Assembly (NCBI RefSeq): GCF_027887165.1
Contig: NC_077230.1
Span: 342,284,459-342,348,458, forward strand
DNA: 64,000 nucleotides
Source: Monodelphis domestica
Lineage: Eukaryota > Chordata > Mammalia > Didelphimorphia > Didelphidae
Reading direction: 5' to 3'
The notes beneath the pieces were generated by a model. That model worked only from the letters and a program-made list of their open reading frames with translations, did no database searches and was not told the DNA's origin. This document shows positions 54,593 to 64,000 of this stretch, piece by piece; positions within the stretch are counted from its first letter, which is position 1; each line of letters starts with the position of its first letter. The translations under genes were made by a program, and so were the position numbers.

Positions 54593-54929
54593 TCTTAGCC
54601 ATAGTAGGCTCTAAATAGATGTTTATTGAATTAATAGAATTGGCCAGATCCTCAAGAAATCCTCTGATCTTTCCCTCTATTCCTTTTTACAAACCTCTGT
54701 CCCTTCTAATTCATACAATACTTTGCAGTGACCCTCTATATACAATTGTCATATCATGTATTGTAGACATTTCTGTGTGATATTAAAAAAATTCTATCAT
54801 ACTTTTGTTCTTTGAGGTCTTATAACACTAATTTATATTTTCACCAGTATCTGTAATTAGACTCTGCAAACAATAAATACTTAATATTTTTACTGAAGGA
54901 ATTAAAAAAACTGAAATAAGAACTTGAAA

Positions 54930-55075
54930 GGGAATAGAGATTCTTTAGTCTAACCCATCACTTTACAGAGAAGGAAACTGAATATGGAAAGAGCAGATCA
55001 CTTGTCCAAAATCACACAGAGTAGAGTTTAAAATCCAAGTCTTTCTGCCTCATAATTTAGTCCCTTTTTTACTTC
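54930..55075 (+). mobile_element. MIR-type SINE fragment
   Basis: It contains GGAATAGAGATTCTTTAGTC, CCATCACTTTACAGAGAAGG and AATCACACAGAGTAGAGTTT. Confidence 0.5.
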
Positions 55076-55184
55076 CCCATGTTATAAGGATACTACCATT
55101 TTTTTTTTACTTCCTAGCTTTTCACTACTCATGGGATAAAAAATATTAGATTTGGCTAAGTATTCGTGGTCCTGGTTCCAACCA

Positions 55185-55470
55185 GTCAAGAAGCATTTAT
55201 TAAACATTTATGTGGGTACTATGCTAGTACACAGTACAGTAATGGTGATGCAGGAAAAGACAAAAACAATCTCTGTCTTCAAAGAATGTATATCCTCATG
55301 GGTGAAACAACAAATAAATAACTAGATGTGTATGTGTACAGAGAAAATGGAAGGCAATGATAGTGGGGGGGGGGGGACCAGGAAAAACTTTCTAAAGAAG
55401 GTGGGATTTGAGCTGAGTCTTGAAGAATGCCAGGGAAATGGAAATGGAAGTGAGGAGAGAACATTTAACA
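55185..55470 (+). repeat. Old interspersed repeat copy
   Basis: It contains AGCATTTATTAAACATTTAT, CAACAAATAAATAACTAGAT and TGAGCTGAGTCTTGAAGAAT. It includes a pure G-run at about 55,364-55,376. Confidence 0.55.
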
Positions 55471-55504
55471 AAGGATTTTCCATTTTAGTCACTTTGTAAA
55501 CAGA

Positions 55505-56085
55505 TTTCAGTCAGTAAACATTTCTAAAACTTGGGTACTGTGCTGGGAATACAAAAAGAGGCAAAAGAACAGTTCCTGCTCTCAAAGATTTCACAATCTA
55601 ATGGGGCCAACAAGCTATATACAAGACAAATAGAGAGTTATGAAGAGAGGGAAGCCACTAGAATTAAGAGAGGTTCCAAAAGGTTTCCTAAAAAAGTTGG
55701 CATCTTAGCTGGGACTTGTCGGAACCCAGAAAGCAGAGTTCAGAAAGGAGAACATTCCAGACACAGAGGACAGCCAGAGAAAAATCCTTGGAGCTGAGAG
55801 GTGAGTGTCTTTGTGGAATTCTTAGGAGATCAGTGCCACTGAATTGAAGAGTGTGTGTGGCAGGGAGTAAAGTGTAAGAAGTCAGGAAAGGTAGAAAAAG
55901 GGGCTAGACTATGAAGGGTCCTGAAAGTAATAGGGAGCCTCTGGAGTTTGAAAAGGGAAGTGAATCAATTCTTGAACTATAGGAAAATGACTTTGGCAGT
56001 TGAATGTAGGATGGATTGGACTGGGAGGAGATTTGAGGTAGTAAGAACAATTAGAAAGCTATTGCCAAAGGCTAGGAAAGCTTAA
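55505..56085 (+). repeat. Old interspersed repeat copy, nearly complete
   Basis: It contains AACAGTTCCTGCTCTCAAAG, AATCTAATGGGGCCAACAAG, GTTGGCATCTTAGCTGGGAC, GGAGAACATTCCAGACACAG, GGGAGTAAAGTGTAAGAAGT and TGAAGGGTCCTGAAAGTAAT. This is the longest copy of the family in the window. Confidence 0.6.
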
Positions 56086-56129
56086 ATTACTGTGGTGGCT
56101 GTGGGAGTGGAGAGAGTTGGACATAAACA

Positions 56130-56965
56130 ATTTCACTAGCTTCCTTCTCTTCTCAGCAAAAAGACTCACCTTTTGTAGGAAGCCTTTTCCAGGACTTAAA
56201 TGTCCTTCTCTCTGAGATTTCCCTCAGTTTATCTTGTCTTTTTTATATGCATAGTCGTTTGCAAGTCATCTTCCCCATTGGATTATGAGCTCCCCCCAAG
56301 ATCCAGGGCTGGTTTTTTGCTTTTCTTAATATCCCCAGAGCTAATGGCTTTTCTAGGCCATTTCATCCCTCCTCAAATCTCTTATGGCTCCCCATCTCCA
56401 CTCTCTCAACATAGAATGTTTCCTCATTGTTCATTATACAAAAGGATACTATTCATTAGGAGCTTCCTCTTCTCCCTACTCATCCCTTCATCTTTCAGAT
56501 ACCTGCCCTTATTGCCTTCATTTGCCTTCTTTTATATTGCTCCTTATTTTTCTTATTATTACTAAGGCAAATTCTTCTACATGCACTGTGTTCCCATTCT
56601 ATCTATCCCTTCTCCTGTAGTCTGTCACTTCTTTTATCTCTCCTCTCTCACTAATTTTCAGTTTCTCCCTATCTACTTTGTCATCCTACTTTCTGTAAAG
56701 GTACCCTTTTCTCAATAGAACCCTCACCAGATCCATCTGTCTCTGGTCTCATATCTCTTCTTCTCCCATATTTCTCCTCCTGTTTGTGACTAAATTTTAA
56801 AAGGCTGGCTATAATCAGTGCTTTTGCTTCCTTTCCTCTTACTGTTTTCCTAATTGGCTATGGTTTCACTTCCAGCCTTATCATTCAACTTGAAAATACT
56901 CTCTTCCAAAGTTACCAGTGATCTCTTAATTGACTAATAAATTCTGTTTTCACTGATGTTAAATA
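56130..56965 (+). mobile_element. L2-type LINE fragment
   Basis: Blocks CTTTTGTAGGAAGCCTTTTC and TTGGATTATGAGCTCCCC of the L2 3' end are followed by L2 ORF-region sequence. The latter shows GAACCCTCACCAGATCCATC and TCCAAAGTTACCAGTGATCT. These are probably two L2 copies. Confidence 0.55.
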
Positions 56966-57795
56966 ATTCTTGCAAACTAATTGGAAGATGTTGCATTTTT
57001 AGCAAATAAATTCAAAACCCACTCAAATTCTTTTATTAGATTTTAAAATAGGTTAGAAAATTATTCTTTATTTTTGGCAACAAAAGCATTTTGAATGCCT
57101 AGAAAATTATGAGGTGAAGCATACTGTTGATAACTAATATCTCATAGCACAATGTAGTTGATGTTCCAAAAGTCTTAGGGGAGTTTTAAATTTTTAAAGT
57201 TTTAGACTTTTGGGACCTCCCCTACACACTTAGGACAGGGTCTATCCTTAACATTAGTAGATATAAATCTATATTTCAAATTTGATAAGTTTAAATGTTT
57301 TGAACTGACTTCTTGTCAGGTCTTATGAGTTCAACATTATTTTTTACATTGTAATATGGCCAAAAGGACTTGTACCAGGTGTAGGGAGGATGTCTACTGT
57401 GCCATTTTCTTGTTCACATGTGATCCTGTTATTAGAGTTGTCTTTAATCTGTTTCCTTTACAACTTTCTAATCCATTGTCCATTTTGTGATGGTTAGTTT
57501 AGTTTAAACTAAATTATATAATCCATGAATCTACTTAACCTTGGAGATATAAACTGCCAATATATCAAATGTGCTGAAAATGAATGAAGGCATTGCTTCA
57601 ATTTGACACCATTGTGGGACTCTCACTCCTCATCCCTCAGCTTTCCTTCATGTGACATGTGACTGGGGGAGGGTGCCAGTGTTTCAGGCTACCTATTAAA
57701 TATTAGTAAAGCTTAATTTCATCTTTTTCTAGATAAAAACCAGAAATAGATATTCTCATTTTTTCTTCACATACCCTAGTGGATTATCTTGGAGG
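56966..57795. other. Unassigned intron sequence
   Basis: Apart from the hairpin at 57,163-57,216, nothing is recognised. Confidence 0.35.
57163..57216. mobile_element. Mariner-like palindromic MITE (tentative)
   Basis: The arms GTTCCAAAAGTCT (57,163-57,175) and AGACTTTTGGGAC (57,204-57,216) pair with one wobble mismatch. The GTYCCAAAAGTCTTA start is of a kind I associate with mariner MITE ends. A TA target duplication is not clear. Confidence 0.4.
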
Positions 57796-57799
57796 ATGT

Positions 57800-57980
57800 T
57801 AGGTTATTATCGTGGTGGATAGTTAGGAAACCCCAAATTTGAGTACTTCCTCAGATATTTATTTTTTTGGACAAATCACTTAACTTTTCTCAGTATTAAT
57901 TTATTTATCTGCAAAATGGTGATGATAGGATCTACCTCAGGATTATTGTAAAGGTCAAATGAGATTATATATATATAAAT
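57800..57980 (+). mobile_element. MAR1/THER-type SINE
   Basis: It contains ATTATCGTGGTGGATAGTTA, GGACAAATCACTTAACTTTT, TTTATCTGCAAAATGGTGAT and TACCTCAGGATTATTGTAAA. Confidence 0.6.
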
Positions 57981-58039
57981 CTTACTTCTCATTTCATTGA
58001 GGAAGCCAATTAGAATTCTGTAGCCCCTTAAGGAGGGTC

Positions 58040-58115
58040 CTTCAGTCAACAAGCATTTATTAAGTGCATACAATATGTGAGGCACCATACTGTGCTGAGC
58101 ACTGGGATACAAATT
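58040..58115 (+). repeat. Old interspersed repeat fragment
   Basis: It contains CAACAAGCATTTATTAAGTG, then ATATGTGAGGCACCATACTG and TGAGCACTGGGATACAAA. Confidence 0.6.
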
Positions 58116-58615
58116 CCTTTTAAGGGCATTGTGGACAGATGTTTACCTAGTCTTTGCTTGACTACTTCCAAAGAGAGAAGAAGCTTGTGATTTAATAGTT
58201 TCATTGGGGCAGCTCTGATCATGAGTAAGGGTCTCCCTATTTCCTGAAACTTTAGTTTTACTCTCAGAACAACTTGTGGCAGATCTTTTCATCTCAACAT
58301 AGTATTTCAGATGTGGTTTTCAGACACCATGACATCCTGGTTTTTTATCTTCTGGACATTTTCCTTCTCTTTACTAAAGATTATGATTGATTAATGCCTG
58401 GAAGCTGTTTCTAGAAATATTTGCTGAATCGACAATTGCCTTTTTCAGTGCTATTAATCATACCACTTTTTGATTTAAGTGGAATATCGGGAAACTTTTA
58501 ACATATATTGACATAAATATATGAATTGTGTATTGTTGGTTTTTTCTCCTGCAAGTATCACCAACTTTTTTGTTCTTTATTGGATTTTCTCTCTTCCCCG
58601 GACTGTCTTGTTATT
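58116..58615. other. Unassigned intron sequence
   Basis: No gene or clear repeat; the text around 58,150-58,420 could be a diverged CR1-type LINE piece. Confidence 0.3.
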
Positions 58616-58630
58616 TTATCCATCTCTTTT

Positions 58631-58833
58631 TTTTTTTTAAACCCTTACCTTCCATCTTGGAGTCAATACTGTGTATTGGCTCCAAGGCAGAAGAGTGGTA
58701 AGGGCTAGGCAATGGGGGTCAAGTGACTTGCCCAGGGTCACACAGCTAGGAAGTGGCTGAGGCCGGTTTTGAACCTATGACCTCCTGTCTCTAGGCCTGG
58801 TTCTCAATCCACTGAGCTACCCAGCTGCCCCCT
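58631..58833 (-). mobile_element. Marsupial tRNA-derived SINE, full length, with target duplication
   Basis: It contains CCCTTACCTTCCATCTTGGA, GGCAGAAGAGTGGTAAGG, GACTTGCCCAGGGTCACACA and CAATCCACTGAGCTACCCAG. The flanks ATCCATCTCTTTT (58,618-58,630) and ATCTATCTCTTTT (58,834-58,846) differ at one base. The poly(T) side is the 3' tail. Confidence 0.9.
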
Positions 58834-58859
58834 ATCTATCTCTTTTATCCCACTTGGAT

Positions 58860-59308
58860 ATTACCTTATTTTATTGTGTTTATATCTCTTTTCTCTCCTA
58901 GATGGTGAGTTATAAAAGAGTGATGACTCTACCAAGCACTAAATAGTTTAATAAATGAGTGAGTGATTTAGCACTTGTTTATTATCTCTTTAAAGAAGAT
59001 TTTGACCAAAAATTTTTTCTTTTTTTTTTTTAAACAATTCTGGCTATATAAAAGTAGAATGGGTCATTTTGTGAAGTGGTAAGCCCCCTGTTACTGGAAT
59101 GATGTTTGAGAAGAGGCTGGACATTCTCTTAGCAGGAAGATTCTAGGGAGGTTTCAGGCTTTGGACCCTAAACACTCCTTTACTTCTGATTTTAGAACCT
59201 GCTCTGTAAATGCCCAATGAAAAAACCCTTAGTTTAATGAAGAAGGATCATGGAGTATTGATAGCATTCTGTTGTCGAAACTACAATTCTTTTAGGGTTT
59301 AGATCCTG
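58860..59308. other. Unassigned intron sequence
   Basis: A T-run lies at about 59,018-59,031. Nothing else is recognised. Confidence 0.3.
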
Positions 59309-59309
59309 T

Positions 59310-59548
59310 AAATATAAGCTAGGTGGTACACTGGGCCTGGAGTTAAAGACCTGAGTTCAAATTTGGCCTCAGACACATAGTAGCTGTGTGACCCTGGGCA
59401 AGTTACTTGTTTTCCTCAGTTTCTGCATCTGTAAAATGAGCTGGAGAAGGAAATAGAAAACCACTCTAGTATCTCTGTCAAGAAAATTCCAAATAGGGTC
59501 ACAAAGAGACAGACATGACTGAAACGACTGAACAGCAAAACAGATTAC
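59310..59548 (+). mobile_element. Mon1-type SINE
   Basis: It contains TAAGCTAGGTGGTACACTGG, AAAGACCTGAGTTCAAATTT, TGTGTGACCCTGGGCAAGTT, AATGAGCTGGAGAAGGAAAT and TAGGGTCACAAAGAGACAGA. Confidence 0.8.
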
Positions 59549-59774
59549 TATAATATAGAGACAAATGGGGTTAAAGACAATGACAAAGTGCTGCCTTGGG
59601 TCTAAGTGGGGAAACGTTTATAAGAATCAAGAAAACCTTCCTTTGTGACAGTAGTATTTGACTTGAGCTTGAAAGACAGGAATTTAGGTGAAGAAAGGGA
59701 AAGGAGATACGTGAGACATAGGGAACAGTATAAGCAAAGGCATGGAATGCAGGTAGGGTGAAATAGGAGTCTGG

Positions 59775-59860
59775 AAGTTGTGTTCAATTGTTCCAGGTCT
59801 TTCTGATTCTTCATGACCCCATTTGGGGTTTTTTGGCAAAGATTTGGCATACCAGCTGTA
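59775..59860 (-). mobile_element. Mon1-type SINE, 3' fragment
   Basis: It contains TTCTTCATGACCCCATTTGG and GGTTTTTTGGCAAAGATTTG, the reversed Mon1 tail. Confidence 0.65.
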
Positions 59861-59861
59861 A

Positions 59862-60152
59862 TCACCTGCTTGGAACATGCCATCTTCCCTCAACTGTGCC
59901 TCTGTACTGGCTACTCCCTATGCAGAGCAAAGTCTACCCCCTGACAAATACAACCTTCTGCAGAAGCCCTTTTTTTGGTCCCTTCAGCTTTTAATGTCTA
60001 AGCCTTTTCTTTTACCTTCACCTGCTCAATATACAACATAAAGCTGCTTAGTTGTTTACATGTTGCCTACCCCATTTAAATGTACACTCCTTGAGGGTAA
60101 GGACTATTTTTCACTTTCTTTTCTAGTATATGTTTAGCTTTAATAAACATCT
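59862..60152 (+). mobile_element. L2-type LINE 3' end
   Basis: It contains CACCTGCTTGGAACATGCC, CTTCTGCAGAAGCCCTTTTT, TGTACACTCCTTGAGGGTAA and a terminal TAGCTTTAATAAACATC. Confidence 0.65.
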
Positions 60153-61300
60153 GTTACTTTCTATGTGCCTCAGTTTCCTTATTTTTAAAATGTAGAGGCT
60201 GGACTCAATGGCCCCAAAGTTTAGAAGGCATATTCCAGAAGTAGAATCCTCAGTAGTGCATGAAGGGAAATGATAAAAGGCCAGAAAGATTGACACTAAC
60301 CTGGGACCTCATTTTATAGATGGGGAAAAAAGTTCAGAGTATGAGTTGTCTGATCATCAGTGCAGTTGGATCATTGTTAGGCAGGAATAATTAGAAAGGG
60401 TTTATGTTGCCTAATGAGGCCAGATTTACTCTTCCTGTGTGATTTTGTTTCCTTTCTGTGGCCATACACCTTATTTACATATGAATGAATTTAGAATTTA
60501 CTTGGAAACTTCTCTGGTAGAGTTAAAGCACTCACAGTTACCCTGGAGTTAATTGTAGGACCACTTTCACTTTGATAGTCCTTAGATACTTCACAGCTTT
60601 TTAAAAAGCTATTCAGATTCATGATGTTGTGTAAACCTTTCTTCCCTTTCTCTTTCCCAACTAGTGATTGTGTATCTAAAGACCCGGGGCAAATAATTTA
60701 ATTTCTCTGCTTTGAGATTACCTAATCCTGTCTAGTCTTCCCTCTCTCCCCTACCCCCCTTGCACTTTACTGTTTTTCTTTTTTTAACTGCACTTTACTT
60801 GCTGGCATCTAACTACAGTATCTTTATATCTTTCCATTTATTGACTAGTCTGGTCCACTCCAGCCTTTGTTTCCCCTTAAGGTTAAGAAGGCAGAGATTT
60901 AATTTTTTAAAGATTTTTGTTTTTACTAGTAATAATCACGCCCTTGCCCCATTTTACCAACTTCTTGGGGGGAATCACTGCTTTCATCCCAATTAGTTAG
61001 ACATATTTGAAAACTCTTAAGTACTTATTTTACCAACTCAGAAACTTTTTAGTGATTTATAATATTCACTGAGAATTCCCATCAACAGTAAGAGCAAAGA
61101 CATTTCTTCATCACCATTTTATTCAGTTACTTTTCCAGGACTTTTCTTTTTTCATTCTATACTCTTTCCTTTAGTGATCCCATTAACTTCAATGGGTTTG
61201 ATTCCCTTTATGCATACACATTATAAACTTTTAATATCTAATAATAATCTCTATCTTAAAGTTCAGTCCTACATCCTGATTGCTGACTTGACTTCTTAAC
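60153..61300. other. Unassigned intron sequence
   Basis: A MIR-like fragment is possible at about 60,160-60,370 (TGCCTCAGTTTCCTTATT, ACCTCATTTTATAGATGGGG). No exon is seen. Confidence 0.35.
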
Positions 61301-61304
61301 TAGA

Positions 61305-61655
61305 ATCTTTATTCTGGGGATGCAGAGGCAGAAATGAAACAGCCTTTGCTCTTTGGGAACCTAAATTTCACATAACAGATAAATATACATATTTAAATAT
61401 AAATAAAATAGGAAATTTTAGGAGGACCCATTCGCATCTTGGGGGAATTGAGAAAGTCTTCTTTGTAGAAAGAAGTGTTTGAGCCAAACTTCCAAGGAAA
61501 TGAGAAATTCTCAGAAATGGATATGATGGATGGAGTATATATTCCAAGCATGGAGGTAGGAGATAGAATGTTGTATGTGAGAAGTAATAAGGCTAGTTTG
61601 ATTAATGTATAAATGGGAGTGATATGTAGAAAGGATGAAAAAAGATATCCACAAA
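61305..61655 (+). repeat. Old interspersed repeat copy
   Basis: It contains AAACAGCCTTTGCTCTTTGG, TTTGAGCCAAACTTCCAAGG, TTCCAAGCATGGAGGTAGG and TGTATGTGAGAAGTAATAAG, in the order of the 55.5-kb copy. Confidence 0.45.
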
Positions 61656-61679
61656 TTATGCAGTTTTGAGAGCTGGAAG

Positions 61680-61925
61680 GACTCTGTGGCTATCTAATCT
61701 AATCTATATCAGAAAAGAATCTACTATAATATTTCCAAATATTATCCAACCTCTTCTTATAGACCTCTAAAATGAGGACACCTCTCACCTCTTGAGGCAG
61801 TCTATTATAGTTTTTAATATTTTTTTATTGTTAGGAATTTTCCCCTGCACATCACACCTAAATTGACCTTTTATGCATTGCTTTTATGCATTTGCTTTTT
61901 TTTCTTTCTTCACATTTTTTTGTAT
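61680..61925 (-). mobile_element. CR1/L3-type LINE (antisense), left part (tentative)
   Basis: TTGAGAGCTGGAAGGACTCT and CCTCTTGAGGCAGTCTATTA are followed by the SINE at 61,930. Sequence of the same kind resumes at 62,165. Confidence 0.4.
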
Positions 61926-61929
61926 TGCT

Positions 61930-62163
61930 TCAGGTTCAGGCTTCCCAAGACAAATTTTTATCATCATTATTGTTCCTTGTTTCTAACTTTTTGTGTTCCC
62001 ATTTGGGTTTTTCTTGTCAAAAATACTGGAGAGGGAAGGTTAAATTACTTGTGCAAGGCCACATAATTAGTATCTCAAGCCAGATTTGAACTCAGGAAGA
62101 TGAGTCTTCCTGACTTCTGGTCTAACACTCTATCCACTATTGCTAGGTAGCTACCCCTCCAGA
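61930..62163 (-). mobile_element. Mon1-type SINE
   Basis: It contains TGTGTTCCCATTTGGGTTTT, CAAGGCCACATAATTAGTAT, AGATGAGTCTTCCTGACTTC and CTATCCACTATTGCTAGGTA, reversed Mon1. Confidence 0.75.
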
Positions 62164-62164
62164 A

Positions 62165-63330
62165 ACAAAATAAGCACAATGTCTTCACATAACAGCTCTT
62201 CAGCTATATAACTGTTCTTAACCTTTTTCTCCAAGCCAGCCATCTCCATTTTCTTTAGCTGATCATATTCTCTTCTGAACATTCTCCATTTTATCAGTGT
62301 GGATAAAATATATGGATGGTGTCCAAAATCAAATACAGTATTCCAGTTCTGGTCTGCTAAAAACTATGCTTCTCTTATGAAAAAGCAAACATGAGATTAC
62401 ATTAGCTTTCTTAGCCAACAGATCACACTGCAGATTCATTGAACTTGAAAGGCCATATAAAACCCCAGATCATTCTCAAAATACTATATAATCATGTCTT
62501 CTCCTTCTTACATTGGTGGAATTATTTTTTTTCCTTTTCTTTCTCTCATTTTTTTACCTCAAGTATAAAATGTTACATTGATTCCTTCTACATTTTATTA
62601 AATTCATTAAATTAAATTCAGCCCCATGCTGTAGCATGTTAAGATCTTTTTGGAGCCTGACTCATCTAGTGTGGTAATTATTCCTCTGGCATTTAAAGCT
62701 TTTTGTAACCTGAGATCTTCTTACCTTTCCAATCTAATTATGCTTTGCTTTCCCTCCTGGCATTCATTGATCAACATGGGACCAAGCACAGGATCCCCCA
62801 ATACTGCCTTGGATACTTTTTACCATAATGACATTGAACCATTAACAACTACTCTTTGAGTCTTGTCTGGTAATCCAACCAGTTCTGAACCTATCAAATT
62901 GTATCTAGTCCTCATTGCTCCCATTTTCTCTAAAAATAGTATGAAATACTTAATCATAAAATTTGATGAAGTCTAGGCAAACAGTATTATATAGCTTTTC
63001 TCCTCATCTTCCAGTTTAGTAATCCTGTCAGAAAAATAAATTAATTTCTTGTATGGCTTACTCGTAATTAAGCCATAAGTTTCCCTTTCAAGATGTTCTC
63101 TAACCACATCTTAAATGACTTATTCTAGAAAATCCCCAGGTTCCAAGTCAAACTTCCTGCCCTATAGTTTGTAGACTATTCACTTCTCTTTCTTGAGTAT
63201 TGAATATTGTCCTTCTCTAATAGTGTGATACCTGTAGTCCACTATCTTTCAGATATTGACAGCTGAGAGTTATTTGAGCATCCAAAGGATGGTGTTCATT
63301 TGGGCCTGTGGAATGAAATTAATCAAGAGC
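62165..63330 (-). mobile_element. CR1/L3-type LINE (antisense)
   Basis: It contains CAAATACAGTATTCCAGTTC, AAAATGTTACATTGATTCC, TTAAGATCTTTTTGGAGCCT, CCATTAACAACTACTCTTTG, AGTAATCCTGTCAGAAAAAT and CACTATCTTTCAGATATTGA. This is a long and fairly complete antisense CR1/L3 copy without an open frame. Confidence 0.7.
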
Positions 63331-64000
63331 CATTCAGCCCTTTCTTTTGGTCTTTTTATTTAATCATTTGCTGCTTTCTGAACATCTGTATAAACTATAG
63401 CTGTTTAAAGCAAAGGAACAACACAGTTTTATAAAGAATCCCCATTCCAGCAGTAGATTTAACTGATCTCTGAAATTCATTATCATTTTTCCAGTAAAGG
63501 AATTATATTATTTCCTCTGAATCAAAACAAAACAAATAACACCTTACCCATCAGCCATTTTCCTTGGCCAGAGAAGACAGAAGGAAAATAAAAATTGAGC
63601 TCTACTTTCTCTCTGTCATCATTTCTCATGATGATATCCACTATAAGCAAAGAATCTTCTCTTTTTTCTAATCTTCCTTTTTATTATAGCTTAACAACAA
63701 AACCCTAACCCTTTTGTGTTGTCCTTAGATTCTCTTGCCAGCCTCAGTCATTCTGAGCTTTTGCATTCTTGACACTGTTTTTATAGTATTGTTCCATGCA
63801 TATATAATCCTCTTCTTTGATCTGGATTTGTTTTTTCTTTTTCTCCTATCTATATCTATATTTTTAACATAAGTGTTTTGATGAGTTTTCTGTCCATCTG
63901 TACTGGTTTCTTCTGACAAATCCCATTTTCCTCCTCTTCCTTACAATTTTAAATTCATGTTTTCATAGGGGAGATAGTAGAAGCAAGGGGACCAAAAGGA
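63331..64000. other. Unassigned intron sequence
   Basis: No gene, RNA or named repeat recognised up to the edge. Confidence 0.35.

Larger units (their letters stand above)
51654..64000 (+). other. THAP12 intron 1 (incomplete)
   Basis: After the donor I find no continuation of the THAP domain (a C-x-K-W-x-x-N-C stretch is expected) on the + strand up to the window end. The intron is therefore longer than about 12.3 kb. It is filled by the repeats listed separately. Its first about 700 bases are unique sequence with an A/AAAAG-rich tract at about 52,140-52,170. Confidence 0.75.

Noticed and set aside
55364..55376. G-run as a functional quadruplex
   Set aside because: It is a single uninterrupted G-run in an old repeat, with no set of four spaced G-tracts.
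58631..58833. tRNA gene in the SINE head
   Set aside because: The B-box-like words belong to the tRNA-derived SINE; the cloverleaf is not maintained.
51654..64000. THAP12 exon 2
   Set aside because: I looked for the continuation of the THAP domain (CxKW...C) on the + strand and found none; the exon must lie beyond the window.

Overview
This is nuclear DNA from a mammal, almost certainly a marsupial. Most of it is old and young interspersed repeats. They include tRNA-derived SINEs with the GCAGCTRGGTGG / TCACACAGCTAGGAAGTG signature, Mon1/MAR1- and MIR/THER-type SINEs, L1 fragments with a metatherian-type 3' end, L2 and CR1/L3 LINEs, hAT elements and ERV solo LTRs. There are no bacterial-type operons and no CRISPR. 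The exact species cannot be told from the sequence.

The only clear protein-coding exon is exon 1 of THAP12 (PRKRIR/p52rIPK) on the + strand at 51,559-51,647. It sits in a CpG island (about 50.94-51.70 kb) and ends in a canonical GTGAGT donor. Everything to its right (51.65-64 kb) is THAP12 intron 1, filled with repeats and holding no recognisable exon 2. From memory, human THAP12 and EMSY lie divergently on 11q13.5 with GVQW3 between or near them. If that order is conserved, 1-50 kb is the THAP12-EMSY intergenic interval and EMSY would lie off the left edge on the minus strand.

Left edge (1-5 kb): a complete 470-bp non-autonomous hAT element with a 7/8-matched 8-bp target duplication. Next comes a minus-strand broken ORF clearly related to the Mos1-type helix-turn-helix part of GVQW3 (about 2.13-2.53 kb), then a second, unassigned CpG island (about 3.15-3.83 kb). 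Middle (5-31 kb): L2, CR1/L3, MIR-like and SINE copies, a 509-bp hAT element with a 25-bp internal hairpin (26,961-27,469) and a (GGAA)n microsatellite. 31-48 kb: the L1/ERV-rich part, with a truncated dead L1 (about 40.6-44.9 kb), two solo LTRs with exact 4-bp target duplications and a third, less certain LTR. 48-51 kb: a second, more decayed GVQW3-like remnant interrupted by an L1 end and a SINE, then the THAP12 promoter. Intron 1 holds a further antisense solo LTR.

The main points of interest are the two Mos1-type transposase remnants in the same orientation, flanking the interval next to THAP12 (itself a transposase-derived gene family), and the CpG island without an assigned gene. Repeat boundaries given as 'about' were judged by eye.
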